A stretch of DNA of 64,000 nucleotides, from contig OZ244933.1 in the NCBI GenBank assembly GCA_965222065.1, positions 992,001-1,056,000 of the forward strand. Reading direction: 5' to 3'. Shown here one piece after another: positions 44,020 to 53,241 of the stretch (its first letter is position 1; every line of letters begins with the position of its first letter). The notes under the pieces are model-generated. The model saw nothing but the letters and a program-made list of their open reading frames with translations. It searched no databases and had not been told where the DNA came from. This DNA comes from GM7GCV1 sp965222065 (GTDB taxonomy: Bacteria > Pseudomonadota > Gammaproteobacteria > Pseudomonadales > GM7GCV1). A program made the position numbers and the translations under genes.

Positions 44020-44538
44020 ATGCAAGCAGAATTCATATCTAGTTTTAGCGAATACAGCAAAACTGCCATGATTTCAGCCAAAGAACTGCTGGCGATTAAT
44101 AGCAAGATGATGGGCAAAATGCTGGACAACCAGATCAGCCTTGCGGCCTTGTACGTAGAAGGTAGCGAAAAGCAGTTGGGGTTAATGGAGTCCCTGGATA
44201 ATCCGACAGACTTTCTCAGCAAGGAAACATTGCTCATTGAAGAATATTCAACCAAGCTCGCTGACGTCGCCCAGAAGCGTATGCAAATCGCCAAGGAAAC
44301 CTCTGACGAGCTGAAAACCTGGGTTGAGAAAGGCTTAAAAGTGGCTGACGAAGCGATGAAAGAAGCCCAGTCGACAGTGGTTGAAGCGAAACCAGCATTT
44401 GCGGCCGCCAAGAAACCGGCCCCAAAAAAAGCAGTGACTGCAAAGAAAGCCGCACCGGTGAAAAAAACGGCGGCGAAAAAACCCGCTAGCAAGAAGACCG
44501 TGAGCAAGGCGCCGGTCAAGAAAACGGCCAAATCGTAA
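44020..44538 (+). CDS. Phasin with histone-like C-terminal tail (PhaF type)
   Basis: Phasins coat polyhydroxyalkanoate granules. From the ATG at 44020 the product has 172 residues. The N-terminal 115 form an amphipathic helical phasin domain (FISSFSEYSKTAMISAKELLAINSKMMGKML, then YSTKLADVAQKRMQIAKETSDELKTWVEKGLKVADEA). The C-terminal 50 residues are repeats of AAKKP and KKTA type, as in histone H1 and in Pseudomonas PhaF, which ties granules to the nucleoid. The frame extends upstream to 43879, but the promoter runs through that part. A strong terminator follows. No PHA synthase gene is nearby. Confidence 0.85.
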   Translation: MQAEFISSFSEYSKTAMISAKELLAINSKMMGKMLDNQISLAALYVEGSEKQLGLMESLDNPTDFLSKETLLIEEYSTKLADVAQKRMQIAKETSDELKTWVEKGLKVADEAMKEAQSTVVEAKPAFAAAKKPAPKKAVTAKKAAPVKKTAAKKPASKKTVSKAPVKKTAKS

Positions 44539-44590
44539 CGAACCCCTCGAGAGCTATTTCATACCCCCTCTTGAAATAACTCTTATCTTT

Positions 44591-44620
44591 AGCCCGCAGA
44601 CCCCCTGCGGGCTTTTTTTT
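44591..44620 (+). terminator. Terminator of the phasin gene
   Basis: AGCCCGCAG (44591-44599) and CTGCGGGCT (44605-44613) form a perfect 9-base stem with a 5-base loop and a run of eight T. Confidence 0.92.
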
Positions 44621-44763
44621 GCCTAAATCACGGGCTTTATTCGCATCTGACTGTTGATGCCTACTTTTGCCCTACTTTTTTTACTGGCGAATGATTACAC
44701 TTGTGCCGCGCCAAATTCCCTCTTGTTACTGGCGAGTACCTGGAGAAAACCGGAGCCCTAACG

Positions 44764-46092
44764 ATGTCATCAATTCCGTCAATCTTTAAAGCATTGGATA
44801 CCGGCACCCTGGCCGGGGTTCGCCACATGCTGAAAGGATTGAACGCCGGTGAAATCGCCAGACTGCTGGAAACCTGTCCGCCCAAAGAGCGGGAAGTTCT
44901 CTGGGGGCTTATCGACTCAGACATCGAAAGTGAGGTTTTACAGCGCCTCAGTGAAGAAGTTCGTGACGATATTCTCGCCAAACTGGACACCTCCGAAGTC
45001 GCCGCTCTGACCGAAGGCTGGGATGTCGACGATATCGCCGACGTTCTGCAAAGCCTGCCCGACCGGGTAACCACCGAAGTCCTGCAATTAATGAGCAATA
45101 TGGATCGACAGCGCGTCGAGACCGTATTGCCTTACCCGGAAGACAGTGCCGGCGGCTTGATGAGCACCGACACCATCACGGTGCGTCCCGACCTGACAAT
45201 CGATGTGGTTCTGCGCTATTTGCGACGCCACGAAGAAATCCCGGAGATGACCGACAGCCTGTTCGTGGTCACAAGAGACAACCTTTACATTGGCCGATTA
45301 CCGCTAAGAGTCCTCCTGACGGCCAGCCCGGATACACCAGTATACAAACTGATGCGGCAGGATGAACACAGCATTGAGGCATCAACCCCGGATTCTGATG
45401 TTGCCATTCTGTTTGAACGGGAAGACCTGGTATCCGCTGCTGTTGTGGATTCCGAGCGACGCCTGCTCGGGCGTATTACTATTGATGACGTGGTTGACGT
45501 TATTCGTGACGATGCCGATCACTCATTAATGAGTATGGCGGGGCTGGCGGAAGATGAGGACACCTTTCTGCCCATCAAGCGAGCAGCACCACGCCGATTA
45601 CTCTGGCTGGGAATCAACCTGATTACGGCTATCGCTGCGTCTGCCGTGATAGGCCAGTTCCAGGATACGCTCGACAAGGTTATTGCCCTGGCGGTGTTGA
45701 TGCCTATTGTTGCCAGTATGGGCGGTGTCGCAGGCACCCAGACACTAACGGTGGTGATTCGCGGTATGGCACTGGGCCATATACAAAAAAATAACCTGAA
45801 ATGGCTGGTAAACCGGGAGGTTCTTCTGGGCTCACTTAATGGCCTGCTTTGGGCCCTGGTTATCGCTACCGTCGCGGGGATATGGTTTCAGGATCCGACC
45901 ATCTCCGTCATTATCGCCTGCGCCATGGTGATCAATCTCGTCGTGGCAGCACTTGCCGGGGTACTTCTGCCCATTTCCCTTAAAACCCTGCGAATAGATC
46001 CCGCGCTGGCTGGTGGGGTTGCCCTGACGACCGTGACCGACATTGTCGGTTTCATGACCTTTTTGGGGTTGGCCACGATTTTTTACGCCTAG
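44764..46092 (+). CDS. mgtE: Magnesium transporter MgtE
   Basis: MgtE is a Mg2+-gated Mg2+ channel of the inner membrane. From the ATG at 44764 (GGAG upstream) the 442-residue product has the helical MgtE N domain, starting at about residue 25, then SAGGLMSTDTITV and two CBS domains (about residues 130-255, ending LLGRITIDDVVDVIRDDAD), a plug helix and a five-helix membrane domain with MPIVASMGGVAGTQTLTVVIRG and GVALTTVTDIVGFMTF. The upstream 120 bases show no recognisable M-box; a 10-base direct repeat TTACTGGCGA (44681 and 44726) is present. Confidence 0.95.
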   Translation: MSSIPSIFKALDTGTLAGVRHMLKGLNAGEIARLLETCPPKEREVLWGLIDSDIESEVLQRLSEEVRDDILAKLDTSEVAALTEGWDVDDIADVLQSLPDRVTTEVLQLMSNMDRQRVETVLPYPEDSAGGLMSTDTITVRPDLTIDVVLRYLRRHEEIPEMTDSLFVVTRDNLYIGRLPLRVLLTASPDTPVYKLMRQDEHSIEASTPDSDVAILFEREDLVSAAVVDSERRLLGRITIDDVVDVIRDDADHSLMSMAGLAEDEDTFLPIKRAAPRRLLWLGINLITAIAASAVIGQFQDTLDKVIALAVLMPIVASMGGVAGTQTLTVVIRGMALGHIQKNNLKWLVNREVLLGSLNGLLWALVIATVAGIWFQDPTISVIIACAMVINLVVAALAGVLLPISLKTLRIDPALAGGVALTTVTDIVGFMTFLGLATIFYA

Positions 46093-46107
46093 GAATGCAG
46101 GCCCCCA

Positions 46108-46632
46108 ATGAACGATTTATATTCTGAAGAGGAAGCACAGCAACCCGTCGCCTCCAAGTCCCAAAAGAAACGGGAAATGCAGGCCGTGCAGACACTTTGT
46201 GATGAGCTGGCCCGGTTAAACCCGGAAGCAAGAGCCAGCCTCGAACTGCCCCTGCCGCTCGAGGAGAGCTTACAGATAGCCGCTCGTATCAAATCAAGTG
46301 GCGCACGCAACAGGCAGCTCCGTCACGCGGCCAAAATTCTTGCCGCCGACGAAACCTTGCTCAATGCCGTCACTGACTATTTTGAGGCGCGCAAGAACGA
46401 GGCCCGACACCACCAGCAAAAACACAAGCTGGTTGAACAATGGCGAGACCGGCTGCTGGAAGATGAGGATGCCCTGCGCGAGCTTTTTGACCGCTACCCG
46501 GAAACAGACCGTCAGGAGTTATCAACCCTGGTAAGGAATGCACGCAAAGAGCAGCAACTGGAAAAAGCGCCTGCCCAACAACGCAAGCTGTTTAAGTACC
46601 TGCGCGATTTCGTTTTGTCTCAGGAAGCCTGA
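46108..46632 (+). CDS. darP: Ribosome-associated protein DarP (YjgA)
   Basis: DarP (YjgA, UPF0307) associates with the 50S subunit during late assembly. The 174-residue, helical and highly charged protein contains SKSQKKREMQAVQTLCDELARL, ARIKSSGARNRQLRHAAKIL and LVRNARKEQQLEKAPAQQRKLFKYLR, all typical. It follows mgtE by 15 bases and converges with yhdP. In pseudomonads pmbA and tldD flank this gene; neither is present here. Confidence 0.94.
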   Translation: MNDLYSEEEAQQPVASKSQKKREMQAVQTLCDELARLNPEARASLELPLPLEESLQIAARIKSSGARNRQLRHAAKILAADETLLNAVTDYFEARKNEARHHQQKHKLVEQWRDRLLEDEDALRELFDRYPETDRQELSTLVRNARKEQQLEKAPAQQRKLFKYLRDFVLSQEA

Positions 46633-46646
46633 CCAGGCCGCAATGA

Positions 46647-49600
46647 CTAGTTGGTGATGGTCGAGTCAAACACACGCTCCGCCTTGACTTCCGGGTCGTC
46701 CACGGGGCCGGTCACCCGATAGCTGACACTGGACAGGCTATCGAGCTCATCATCGAAAATCATACTGGCCAGCCAGACACCTGCCGCCGCAGGAAGGCCG
46801 CCAACAAGCGCGGTTACCCAGGTCATGTTTTGGCGCGCGGGCAAGGTCACCACCAGCTTGGCTTCCACCTGATCCAGGTCCAGGTCAACGACACCATCAA
46901 ATAACATGCTGCCCGATGACATATTAATCGTCACAGGCGTCAAGGTAGTGATTGATCCCCCATCAAGGACAAAGTCACCGACCAGGTGATTAAAATAGGT
47001 TCCCTCCGACGTCACATCCTTAAAATCAAGCTGCAAACGACGGGTCCAGGCGCCCGCGTTAAACAGACCAATGGTTTTTAGCAGGGGATTGACGTTGTTG
47101 CTGCCGGTAAAAAATTCACCCTCGGATGCTTCCACCCCCATGATTCCATTTAGTGCCGTGCCGGAAAACTCAAAAGGCGACCCCTGCCATTGCAGGCTGC
47201 CGTACAAAATGCCGCTGGTACTGTTCAGCGGGGCATTCATATTGAGAATGCTAAAGAGGTCGCCTATGTCCTCGTAAGAGAAGGTAAAGTTGGTTTCGGT
47301 ATATTGACCATATGAATCGACTCCCCAGAAGATGGACGACCGGCCTTCTTCCTGATTGAGCATGGCGCTACCCAATCCTCCCTCGAGATTGCCTATCCGC
47401 AATCCGTTTTCCATTGGCCTGAATTCACCTTTCCACTGCCCGCGATTTGTGCCCTCATAAACGACTGAGTCCAACTCAACACGCATCTCCGGGAAGTCAC
47501 GTGGATCGAGGAATGCATCTTCTCCGGAAGCGCCCTGTGCAATCCCGTCAGCATCAGCCTGTTCAAGGTAGGCATTGATATCAATCTGCTCAAGCCTGAG
47601 AAGAGGTAACTGCGCAGTGCCAGGAAAGTACTGGTAGGTTCCATTGGCATACGCGGTTTCCAGAGAAAAAGTCCAGGCATCGTCCTGATAACCCAGATCA
47701 GCACTGAGGTGCCCAAAATCAGCATTGCCAATAGACAGGCTGCTCACGTCGAAGGTGAATTCGGGCATTAGGCCCATCACATTCCCGTCGCTGGAGCCCG
47801 CCATCAACTCTTCATTGTCAAAGAAATCAATCCAGGGTTGCAGTGCCAGTGATGACAATTGAACATTGCCTTTCACCGTACCCTGCTTGTGTTCGAGCAG
47901 ATAGGTTCCCAGGGCAAAACTGGCACTTTGCACACCGCCCGAACGATTATTGGACACCGTCTCCAACAAAAGTAAATCCGCCTTTTCTTCATCGTTCGCA
48001 CCCGGAAGTTGCCATTCAATACGGGTAGACAGCTGCTCCCCTTTTTCCATGCGAACCAGTATTGGCGCCTCTACTCCGGCCGGCTTGGCTAGCGGCTCAG
48101 GCAGGCTGGCCTCTACCCCGGCAAGATCTGACCTGAACTCAAAAATATGGTGTTTTCCTGTGGAGACATCGGTGTTGATTTCCAGCATACCTGCCACCTG
48201 CATGCTTCCTTCAACCCCCGCAAGCAGATCGAGCCCAAGCCATCCGGTAACTGACTGTGCCTGAAGTTCTCCCCCTCCTTCTATATAGACAACGGCCTCG
48301 TCCTCATCTTCTCGTATTTGCACATTGATGGGTGCGTCCCAGATACGGGCCGATATAGAGTCGGCACCAAGCCCCTGCTCATTGTAAACCAGTGTCCCAT
48401 GGATGTCGGAGATTGAAAGATCCAGATCGGAAATATCCAGCTGATTATCGGCCAGGGAAACGTTGATGTTTGCCTGCACATCCTGGCGCTGGATGCTATT
48501 GGAAATGGGCATGGCCAGCTCAATCGTTGACTCAATATCACCGTGCAGATCCAGCACATCCAGGCCGCCACCGACCTGATCGCGCAGATTAGTGGTTCTG
48601 ACCAGATCAAGCGCACTATTGGCGGCCCCGCTTGCTTCAGCTGATATTCTGATTTGTCGAGCCACGTCGCTGCTTTCGCTCTGAAGTGCAGGAGGGGTGT
48701 CTACCCACACCTCCACATTCGCGATATCAAGATCCAGCAAACTGGCACGCTGGCTACGCACATACAGATCGGTATTGGAAATCCAGATATCGGCATTGGC
48801 ATTCATCAATGTCGGCCACCGGGGAAGAAAATCGAGCTCGGCATCCTCGGCCTCTATATGCAACTGCACCGTTCGATATGCTTCCGTGCCCGGACGCGTC
48901 GAGCCTCGATAAATCATTGCCGCCTGGGGCACGGTCCCCGAAACCAGGGATTGGGCCAGCCAGTCGCGCAAGCTCTGCGGCAATCGCTCAGGCAACAGGC
49001 CAGCGGCATGCTCGACACCGGAGTTCTCAAGACCCAGATACAACGTCAACCCAACACCGGTTGGATGATCAGGGAACATGGGAACATCCGCCGCAAACGC
49101 GCCAATGACTGCCCCTGCCCCTGATTCAACTTCCAAATGATCTGAGTACACATGGACAAAGCGGCTTTCGGAATTGATTTCCCAGGCGACCAGCCCCTCG
49201 AGTGATTCATGTTCCAGCCAATGATCATAAGCCTGGGGATAAAGAATCTGGAAATCGGTCGAGTCAACTGCCACCCTGCCACCGTAATGATCAATGCCAA
49301 CCCGGCCCGACAGATTCCGGACGGCTGGAGCCCGCCGATAACTATTCATACCAAAAGACTGTAAATCCGCGGTCACGCTCCAGCCCTGGGGATTATTGCC
49401 GGGTATGCTCATATACAATCTCTGCACCACACCCTGGAGCTCAAGCCCCGATAGCTGGTCCAGGAAACTCTCGGGCACAATCCCGATTTCGCCCGCCGAC
49501 TCAATGAGGTAACCCACGTTAAGGCTTGGGAGCTGCAGACCGTAAGTGACATCCTGATTACTGATTATCCGGCTCAACCGGAGGCTCGGCAGCACCACCT

Positions 49601-50570
49601 CCTCGTCCCCCATCTGGATGGCCGGATCGATCATATCCGCTTGCAGGCGTTCTTCCGAATACACCGCCACCAGGTTGGTTTGAGCCTGTGCCATACCGGA
49701 ATCCAGTCCCACAATTGAGCCGGGGATCTGGTCAAACTGTAATTGCCCCTGTATCTGGATTTCCTGACTTGCCTGGAACGTTGCCCAGAATTCCGCCTGC
49801 ATGAGGGGAGTCGTTGTTAACTCCAGATTGGTCTCCGGCCAAAACTTCTCCTGGAAAAAGTCATAGAGCCCGGTCGCGTCCTGGGCAGCGATTTCCAGAT
49901 GCGCCAGCCCATCGAGGTCAGCAAAACGCACAGCCGAACCATGCAGCTCGGCAATAAAATTCAGCTGGTTTTGTTCACTCCCAAAATCCGCGTCGAGTTG
50001 CAACCGGTGAAAGCCCAGGGAATTAACCAGGTTAAGATCATGAACCCTGAGAATAACGCCTGTACCACTCAGTGATGTCAAATTCACATGGGCGTCGCTG
50101 ACTGAAACAAACCGGCTATCGAGCAACATTTTTTCGATAAAACCGCTGCCTGCTGAACTACCCTCAATGCCAATTCCGGCGACTTGCCAGCTCCCATCCG
50201 CCTGTTCTACCACTTCCAGCTCCATGCCGCTCGCTTCAAAACGCGACCAGACCAGTGACCAGTTGCGAAGGCTGGAAAGCATATTGGGTTTTACCGCCAG
50301 CATGGCCACACTGCCAAGTTCACCCTCTTGCCCCAGTTCTACATCGTGCAAAACCAGACTGGGACCAAGTCCATGCCACTCGGTATCCACTTCGCTGATC
50401 GACACAGGCACTCCCAGCACCCCGGAAAGCCGGTCAACAGCCTCGGCAGTCGAGTCTTCAACATAGGAAACCAATACGCGCCCGATAACCAAAAAAAGCA
50501 TCACCACAAGAATAAGCACCGCAAATGCCCAACGGGTGAAATGAAAACTATGCTTGAGGAGGGTCTTCAT
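46647..50570 (-). CDS. yhdP: AsmA-like envelope protein YhdP
   Basis: YhdP is one of the large AsmA-like proteins thought to carry phospholipids from the inner to the outer membrane. The 1307-residue protein has one N-terminal membrane anchor (about residues 13-35, WAFAVLILVVMLFLVIGRVL) and a very long periplasmic beta-groove region. This matches the DUF3971 (central) and AsmA-C (C-terminal; LQLDFKDVTSEGTYFNHLVGDFVLDGG) parts. The length is close to the E. coli protein (1266). It starts 34 bases after rng, so it is probably cotranscribed with the mre-maf-rng genes. Confidence 0.93.
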   Translation of the reverse strand: MKTLLKHSFHFTRWAFAVLILVVMLFLVIGRVLVSYVEDSTAEAVDRLSGVLGVPVSISEVDTEWHGLGPSLVLHDVELGQEGELGSVAMLAVKPNMLSSLRNWSLVWSRFEASGMELEVVEQADGSWQVAGIGIEGSSAGSGFIEKMLLDSRFVSVSDAHVNLTSLSGTGVILRVHDLNLVNSLGFHRLQLDADFGSEQNQLNFIAELHGSAVRFADLDGLAHLEIAAQDATGLYDFFQEKFWPETNLELTTTPLMQAEFWATFQASQEIQIQGQLQFDQIPGSIVGLDSGMAQAQTNLVAVYSEERLQADMIDPAIQMGDEEVVLPSLRLSRIISNQDVTYGLQLPSLNVGYLIESAGEIGIVPESFLDQLSGLELQGVVQRLYMSIPGNNPQGWSVTADLQSFGMNSYRRAPAVRNLSGRVGIDHYGGRVAVDSTDFQILYPQAYDHWLEHESLEGLVAWEINSESRFVHVYSDHLEVESGAGAVIGAFAADVPMFPDHPTGVGLTLYLGLENSGVEHAAGLLPERLPQSLRDWLAQSLVSGTVPQAAMIYRGSTRPGTEAYRTVQLHIEAEDAELDFLPRWPTLMNANADIWISNTDLYVRSQRASLLDLDIANVEVWVDTPPALQSESSDVARQIRISAEASGAANSALDLVRTTNLRDQVGGGLDVLDLHGDIESTIELAMPISNSIQRQDVQANINVSLADNQLDISDLDLSISDIHGTLVYNEQGLGADSISARIWDAPINVQIREDEDEAVVYIEGGGELQAQSVTGWLGLDLLAGVEGSMQVAGMLEINTDVSTGKHHIFEFRSDLAGVEASLPEPLAKPAGVEAPILVRMEKGEQLSTRIEWQLPGANDEEKADLLLLETVSNNRSGGVQSASFALGTYLLEHKQGTVKGNVQLSSLALQPWIDFFDNEELMAGSSDGNVMGLMPEFTFDVSSLSIGNADFGHLSADLGYQDDAWTFSLETAYANGTYQYFPGTAQLPLLRLEQIDINAYLEQADADGIAQGASGEDAFLDPRDFPEMRVELDSVVYEGTNRGQWKGEFRPMENGLRIGNLEGGLGSAMLNQEEGRSSIFWGVDSYGQYTETNFTFSYEDIGDLFSILNMNAPLNSTSGILYGSLQWQGSPFEFSGTALNGIMGVEASEGEFFTGSNNVNPLLKTIGLFNAGAWTRRLQLDFKDVTSEGTYFNHLVGDFVLDGGSITTLTPVTINMSSGSMLFDGVVDLDLDQVEAKLVVTLPARQNMTWVTALVGGLPAAAGVWLASMIFDDELDSLSSVSYRVTGPVDDPEVKAERVFDSTITN

Positions 50571-50604
50571 GTTGGCATTGATTCGCTGAACAAGATGCGC
50601 TCAA

Positions 50605-52083
50605 TCAGGCCGGAATAATGTCGTACTGCTCTTGTCCGTAAAGAAGCTCAACCTGAAGCTGAATGGGATGACCTATAAAGGTTTCCAGTTCGGCGACATT
50701 GTCTGACTCTTCGTCGAGCAGTCGGTCAATCACTGGCTGCGATGCCAGCACCAGAATTTTTTCGCATTCAAACTGACGGCTCTCCCGGGTAATCTCACGA
50801 AAAATTTCCAGGCATATGGTTTCAGCCGACTTCAATTGGCCTCTTCCCTGACAGTGCGGACAAGGCTCGCACAGGGACTGGCCCAGGCTTTCCCGGTTGC
50901 GCTTGCGTGTCATCTCAATCAGGCCCAGGTCGGACACTGCCGTCAGCGAGGTTCTGGCCCGATCTTTTTCCAGGGCCTTTTCGAAGGTTCTCTGTACCTG
51001 GCGACGATGCTCGGGATCCTCCATATCAATAAAATCGACAATAATAATCCCGCCCAGGTTTCTTAATCGCAGTTGCCTGGCCAGGGAAGACGCCGCTTCA
51101 AGATTGGTTTTGAAGATCGTTTCTTCCAGTTTGCGAGTGCCGACATAGGTTCCTGTATTGACATCCACCGTGGTCATCGCTTCTGTCTGTTCAATAATCA
51201 GATAACCTCCGGACTTAAGATCGACACGCTTGTGTAATGCCTTTTCTATCTCGTCTTCAACGCTGTAAAGATCAAAAAGTGGACGCTGCCCCTGGTAGAG
51301 GAACACACGATTGCTCAGTTCCGGAGAGTAACGGTTGGTAAAATCGATAATCTTTTCGTATGTCTCACGGGAATCCACACGGATTTTTTCCAGATTGGGA
51401 TGAGACATATCCCGCAATGCCCGGAGCGCCAGGCGCATATCGCGATAAACCAGGGAAGGTACTTTTTTCTCTGCCAGTCCTTCCGTCCGGTCATTCCAGA
51501 GTTTTTGCAGAAACAGCATGTCCGCCAATAATTCTTCACGACTCGCGCCTTCCGCGATAGTGCGGACAATAAACCCGCCTCCGGAAATACGATCATCATT
51601 TGCGCAGATATCCGTCACAATATCCCGTAAACGCTGTCGCTCTTCGTCGGACTCAATCCGCTGGGATACGCCTACGTGAGAGTTATTGGGCATGTAGACC
51701 AGATAGCGGGAACTGATCGACAAGTGGGTCGTCAGTCTTGCCCCCTTGGTACCCAATGGCGCCTTGACCACCTGGACCAACAGGGTCTTCCCTTCGTGAA
51801 CACGGGTATGAATATCCAGCTCGGAATCGTCGATTAACTCCATGCCCTCTCCATCGAGCAAGGGTATATCCGACGCGTGCAAAAATCCGGCACGGTCCAG
51901 GCCAATATCGACAAACGCCGCCTGCATACCGGGCAATACCCGATTTACCTTCCCCTTATAAACATTGCCGACAATGCTTGAGCTTCGTTGTCGCTCGATT
52001 TGGACTTCCTGCAAGACACCGTTTTCCACCAGAGCGACCCGGGTTTCGTTGGGAGTGACATTAATCAGTAATTCTTCGCTCAT
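50605..52083 (-). CDS. rng: Ribonuclease G
   Basis: RNase G is an endoribonuclease that matures the 5' end of 16S rRNA and cleaves some mRNAs. From the ATG at 52083 the 492-residue product starts MSEELLINVTPNETRVALVENG, with an S1 domain (IVGNVYKGKVNRVLPGMQAAFVDIGLDRAGFLH), the catalytic core (TVDVNTGTYVG, GGIIIVDFIDM) and the zinc-link CEPCPHCQGRG. It lacks the long C-terminal scaffold of RNase E. The open frame begins five codons earlier. It follows maf. Confidence 0.97.
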   Translation of the reverse strand: MSEELLINVTPNETRVALVENGVLQEVQIERQRSSSIVGNVYKGKVNRVLPGMQAAFVDIGLDRAGFLHASDIPLLDGEGMELIDDSELDIHTRVHEGKTLLVQVVKAPLGTKGARLTTHLSISSRYLVYMPNNSHVGVSQRIESDEERQRLRDIVTDICANDDRISGGGFIVRTIAEGASREELLADMLFLQKLWNDRTEGLAEKKVPSLVYRDMRLALRALRDMSHPNLEKIRVDSRETYEKIIDFTNRYSPELSNRVFLYQGQRPLFDLYSVEDEIEKALHKRVDLKSGGYLIIEQTEAMTTVDVNTGTYVGTRKLEETIFKTNLEAASSLARQLRLRNLGGIIIVDFIDMEDPEHRRQVQRTFEKALEKDRARTSLTAVSDLGLIEMTRKRNRESLGQSLCEPCPHCQGRGQLKSAETICLEIFREITRESRQFECEKILVLASQPVIDRLLDEESDNVAELETFIGHPIQLQVELLYGQEQYDIIPA

Positions 52084-52150
52084 AGATTTTGCAAACACTC
52101 TGGCAGTATTTATTCTGAAACAGGCTAAATCTGAACCTGGTCCCAGATCG

Positions 52151-52738
52151 TTATTCGTTGTGGTTACTCAGTATGCCAAAGTTAAGAAGAATTTCCGCTG
52201 TTTCAAAAAGAGGAAGCCCAACAACACCGGTGTAACTACCTTCAATTCTTCTGACAAAGCGCGCGCCCAGTCCCTGGATTCCGTAACCCCCTGCTTTATC
52301 CTGCGGTTCCCCTGTGTTCCAGTACCACTCGACATCGCTGTCTTTTAGTCCGCAAAAAAATACATGGGTTTCACTGACTGCGGATTTTATTTTCTGTTCG
52401 GTTCGAACCACCACCGAACTGAGAACCTGGTGTTGCCGACCGGACAGCTTGTGCATGATGGACTGAAAGTGCTGAAAATCTGTGGGTTTACCCAGGATTT
52501 CTTCGTCCAGCAGCACCGTCGTGTCCGAAGCCAGCACGGCCAGATCCTGCTCTCCCCATATCGACCAGGCCGCATCCGCTTTTTCCTGGGCCATGCGCAT
52601 CACGTAATCATTGGCAGACTCGCGGGCAAAGGGAGTCTCATCAATCTCCACGGATTTTTGGGAAAAATGGACACCAAGCTGGTTCAGCAATTCTTTACGG
52701 CGGGGGGAGGCCGACGCCAGTAATAACCTCAAACTCAA
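52151..52738 (-). CDS. maf: Maf-family nucleotide pyrophosphatase
   Basis: Maf proteins hydrolyse non-canonical or modified nucleoside triphosphates (dTTP/UTP-type for the YhdE branch). The 195-residue product contains the opening LLLASASPRRKELLNQLGV, DETPFARESANDYVMRMAQEKA, LASDTTVLLDEEILGKP and the C-terminal GGYGIQGLGARFVRRIEGSYTGVVGLPL. Because it lies between mreD and rng it should correspond to YhdE. It starts with TTG, overlapping the mreD stop (TTGA). Confidence 0.95.
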   Translation of the reverse strand: MSLRLLLASASPRRKELLNQLGVHFSQKSVEIDETPFARESANDYVMRMAQEKADAAWSIWGEQDLAVLASDTTVLLDEEILGKPTDFQHFQSIMHKLSGRQHQVLSSVVVRTEQKIKSAVSETHVFFCGLKDSDVEWYWNTGEPQDKAGGYGIQGLGARFVRRIEGSYTGVVGLPLFETAEILLNFGILSNHNE

Positions 52739-53232
52739 GCGATTCCTGTCCTTGCCGAAGGGCGTTTACGGGTAAGCTGCATGGCAATCATCACCACAGG
52801 GACCCAGAACAGCCCCGTGACCAATACAGAAAGAAACGAATTGAGTGTCGGCAATTGGCCAAAACCCAGGGCAACCACCCAACTGTGAATAAATTTCACC
52901 AGCAACAACCCTGCATAGATAGCCAGAAGCTGGTTGGGCACGGCTTGCATCCGGATACGGTCGCGCACCGACTGGGCAACATAGGCCAGCACCACCAGCC
53001 CGATAGCATGCTGGCCAATTGGTGCCAGGGAAACCACATCCTGGGCCAGGCCGATAGCAAATGCCAGCAGAAGAGGCAGTCCCTGTGGGCGATAGACTGA
53101 AAACATGGCAACCAGCAAGGCCAGCATATCGATACGGATATAACCAAACCCGGGGATCTGGGTGATATAAAGCAGCAGACACAATGGCAGGAGCCCTATC
53201 CAGTCGGAAAGTCGAAGTTGAATTTCCTGCAT
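52735..53232 (-). CDS. mreD: Rod-shape protein MreD
   Basis: MreD is a polytopic inner-membrane protein of the elongasome. The 165-residue product has about five hydrophobic segments and the motif PLLLAFAIGLAQDVVSLAPIGQHAIGLVVLAYVA, which is typical. It follows mreC by nine bases, and its last codons overlap the maf start. Confidence 0.94.
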   Translation of the reverse strand: MQEIQLRLSDWIGLLPLCLLLYITQIPGFGYIRIDMLALLVAMFSVYRPQGLPLLLAFAIGLAQDVVSLAPIGQHAIGLVVLAYVAQSVRDRIRMQAVPNQLLAIYAGLLLVKFIHSWVVALGFGQLPTLNSFLSVLVTGLFWVPVVMIAMQLTRKRPSARTGIA

Positions 53233-53241
53233 GTCGTTGCT

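Noticed and set aside
44640..44763. A magnesium riboswitch (M-box) before mgtE
   Set aside because: The leader is short and no conserved M-box core or extended helices could be found; only a 10-base direct repeat is present.
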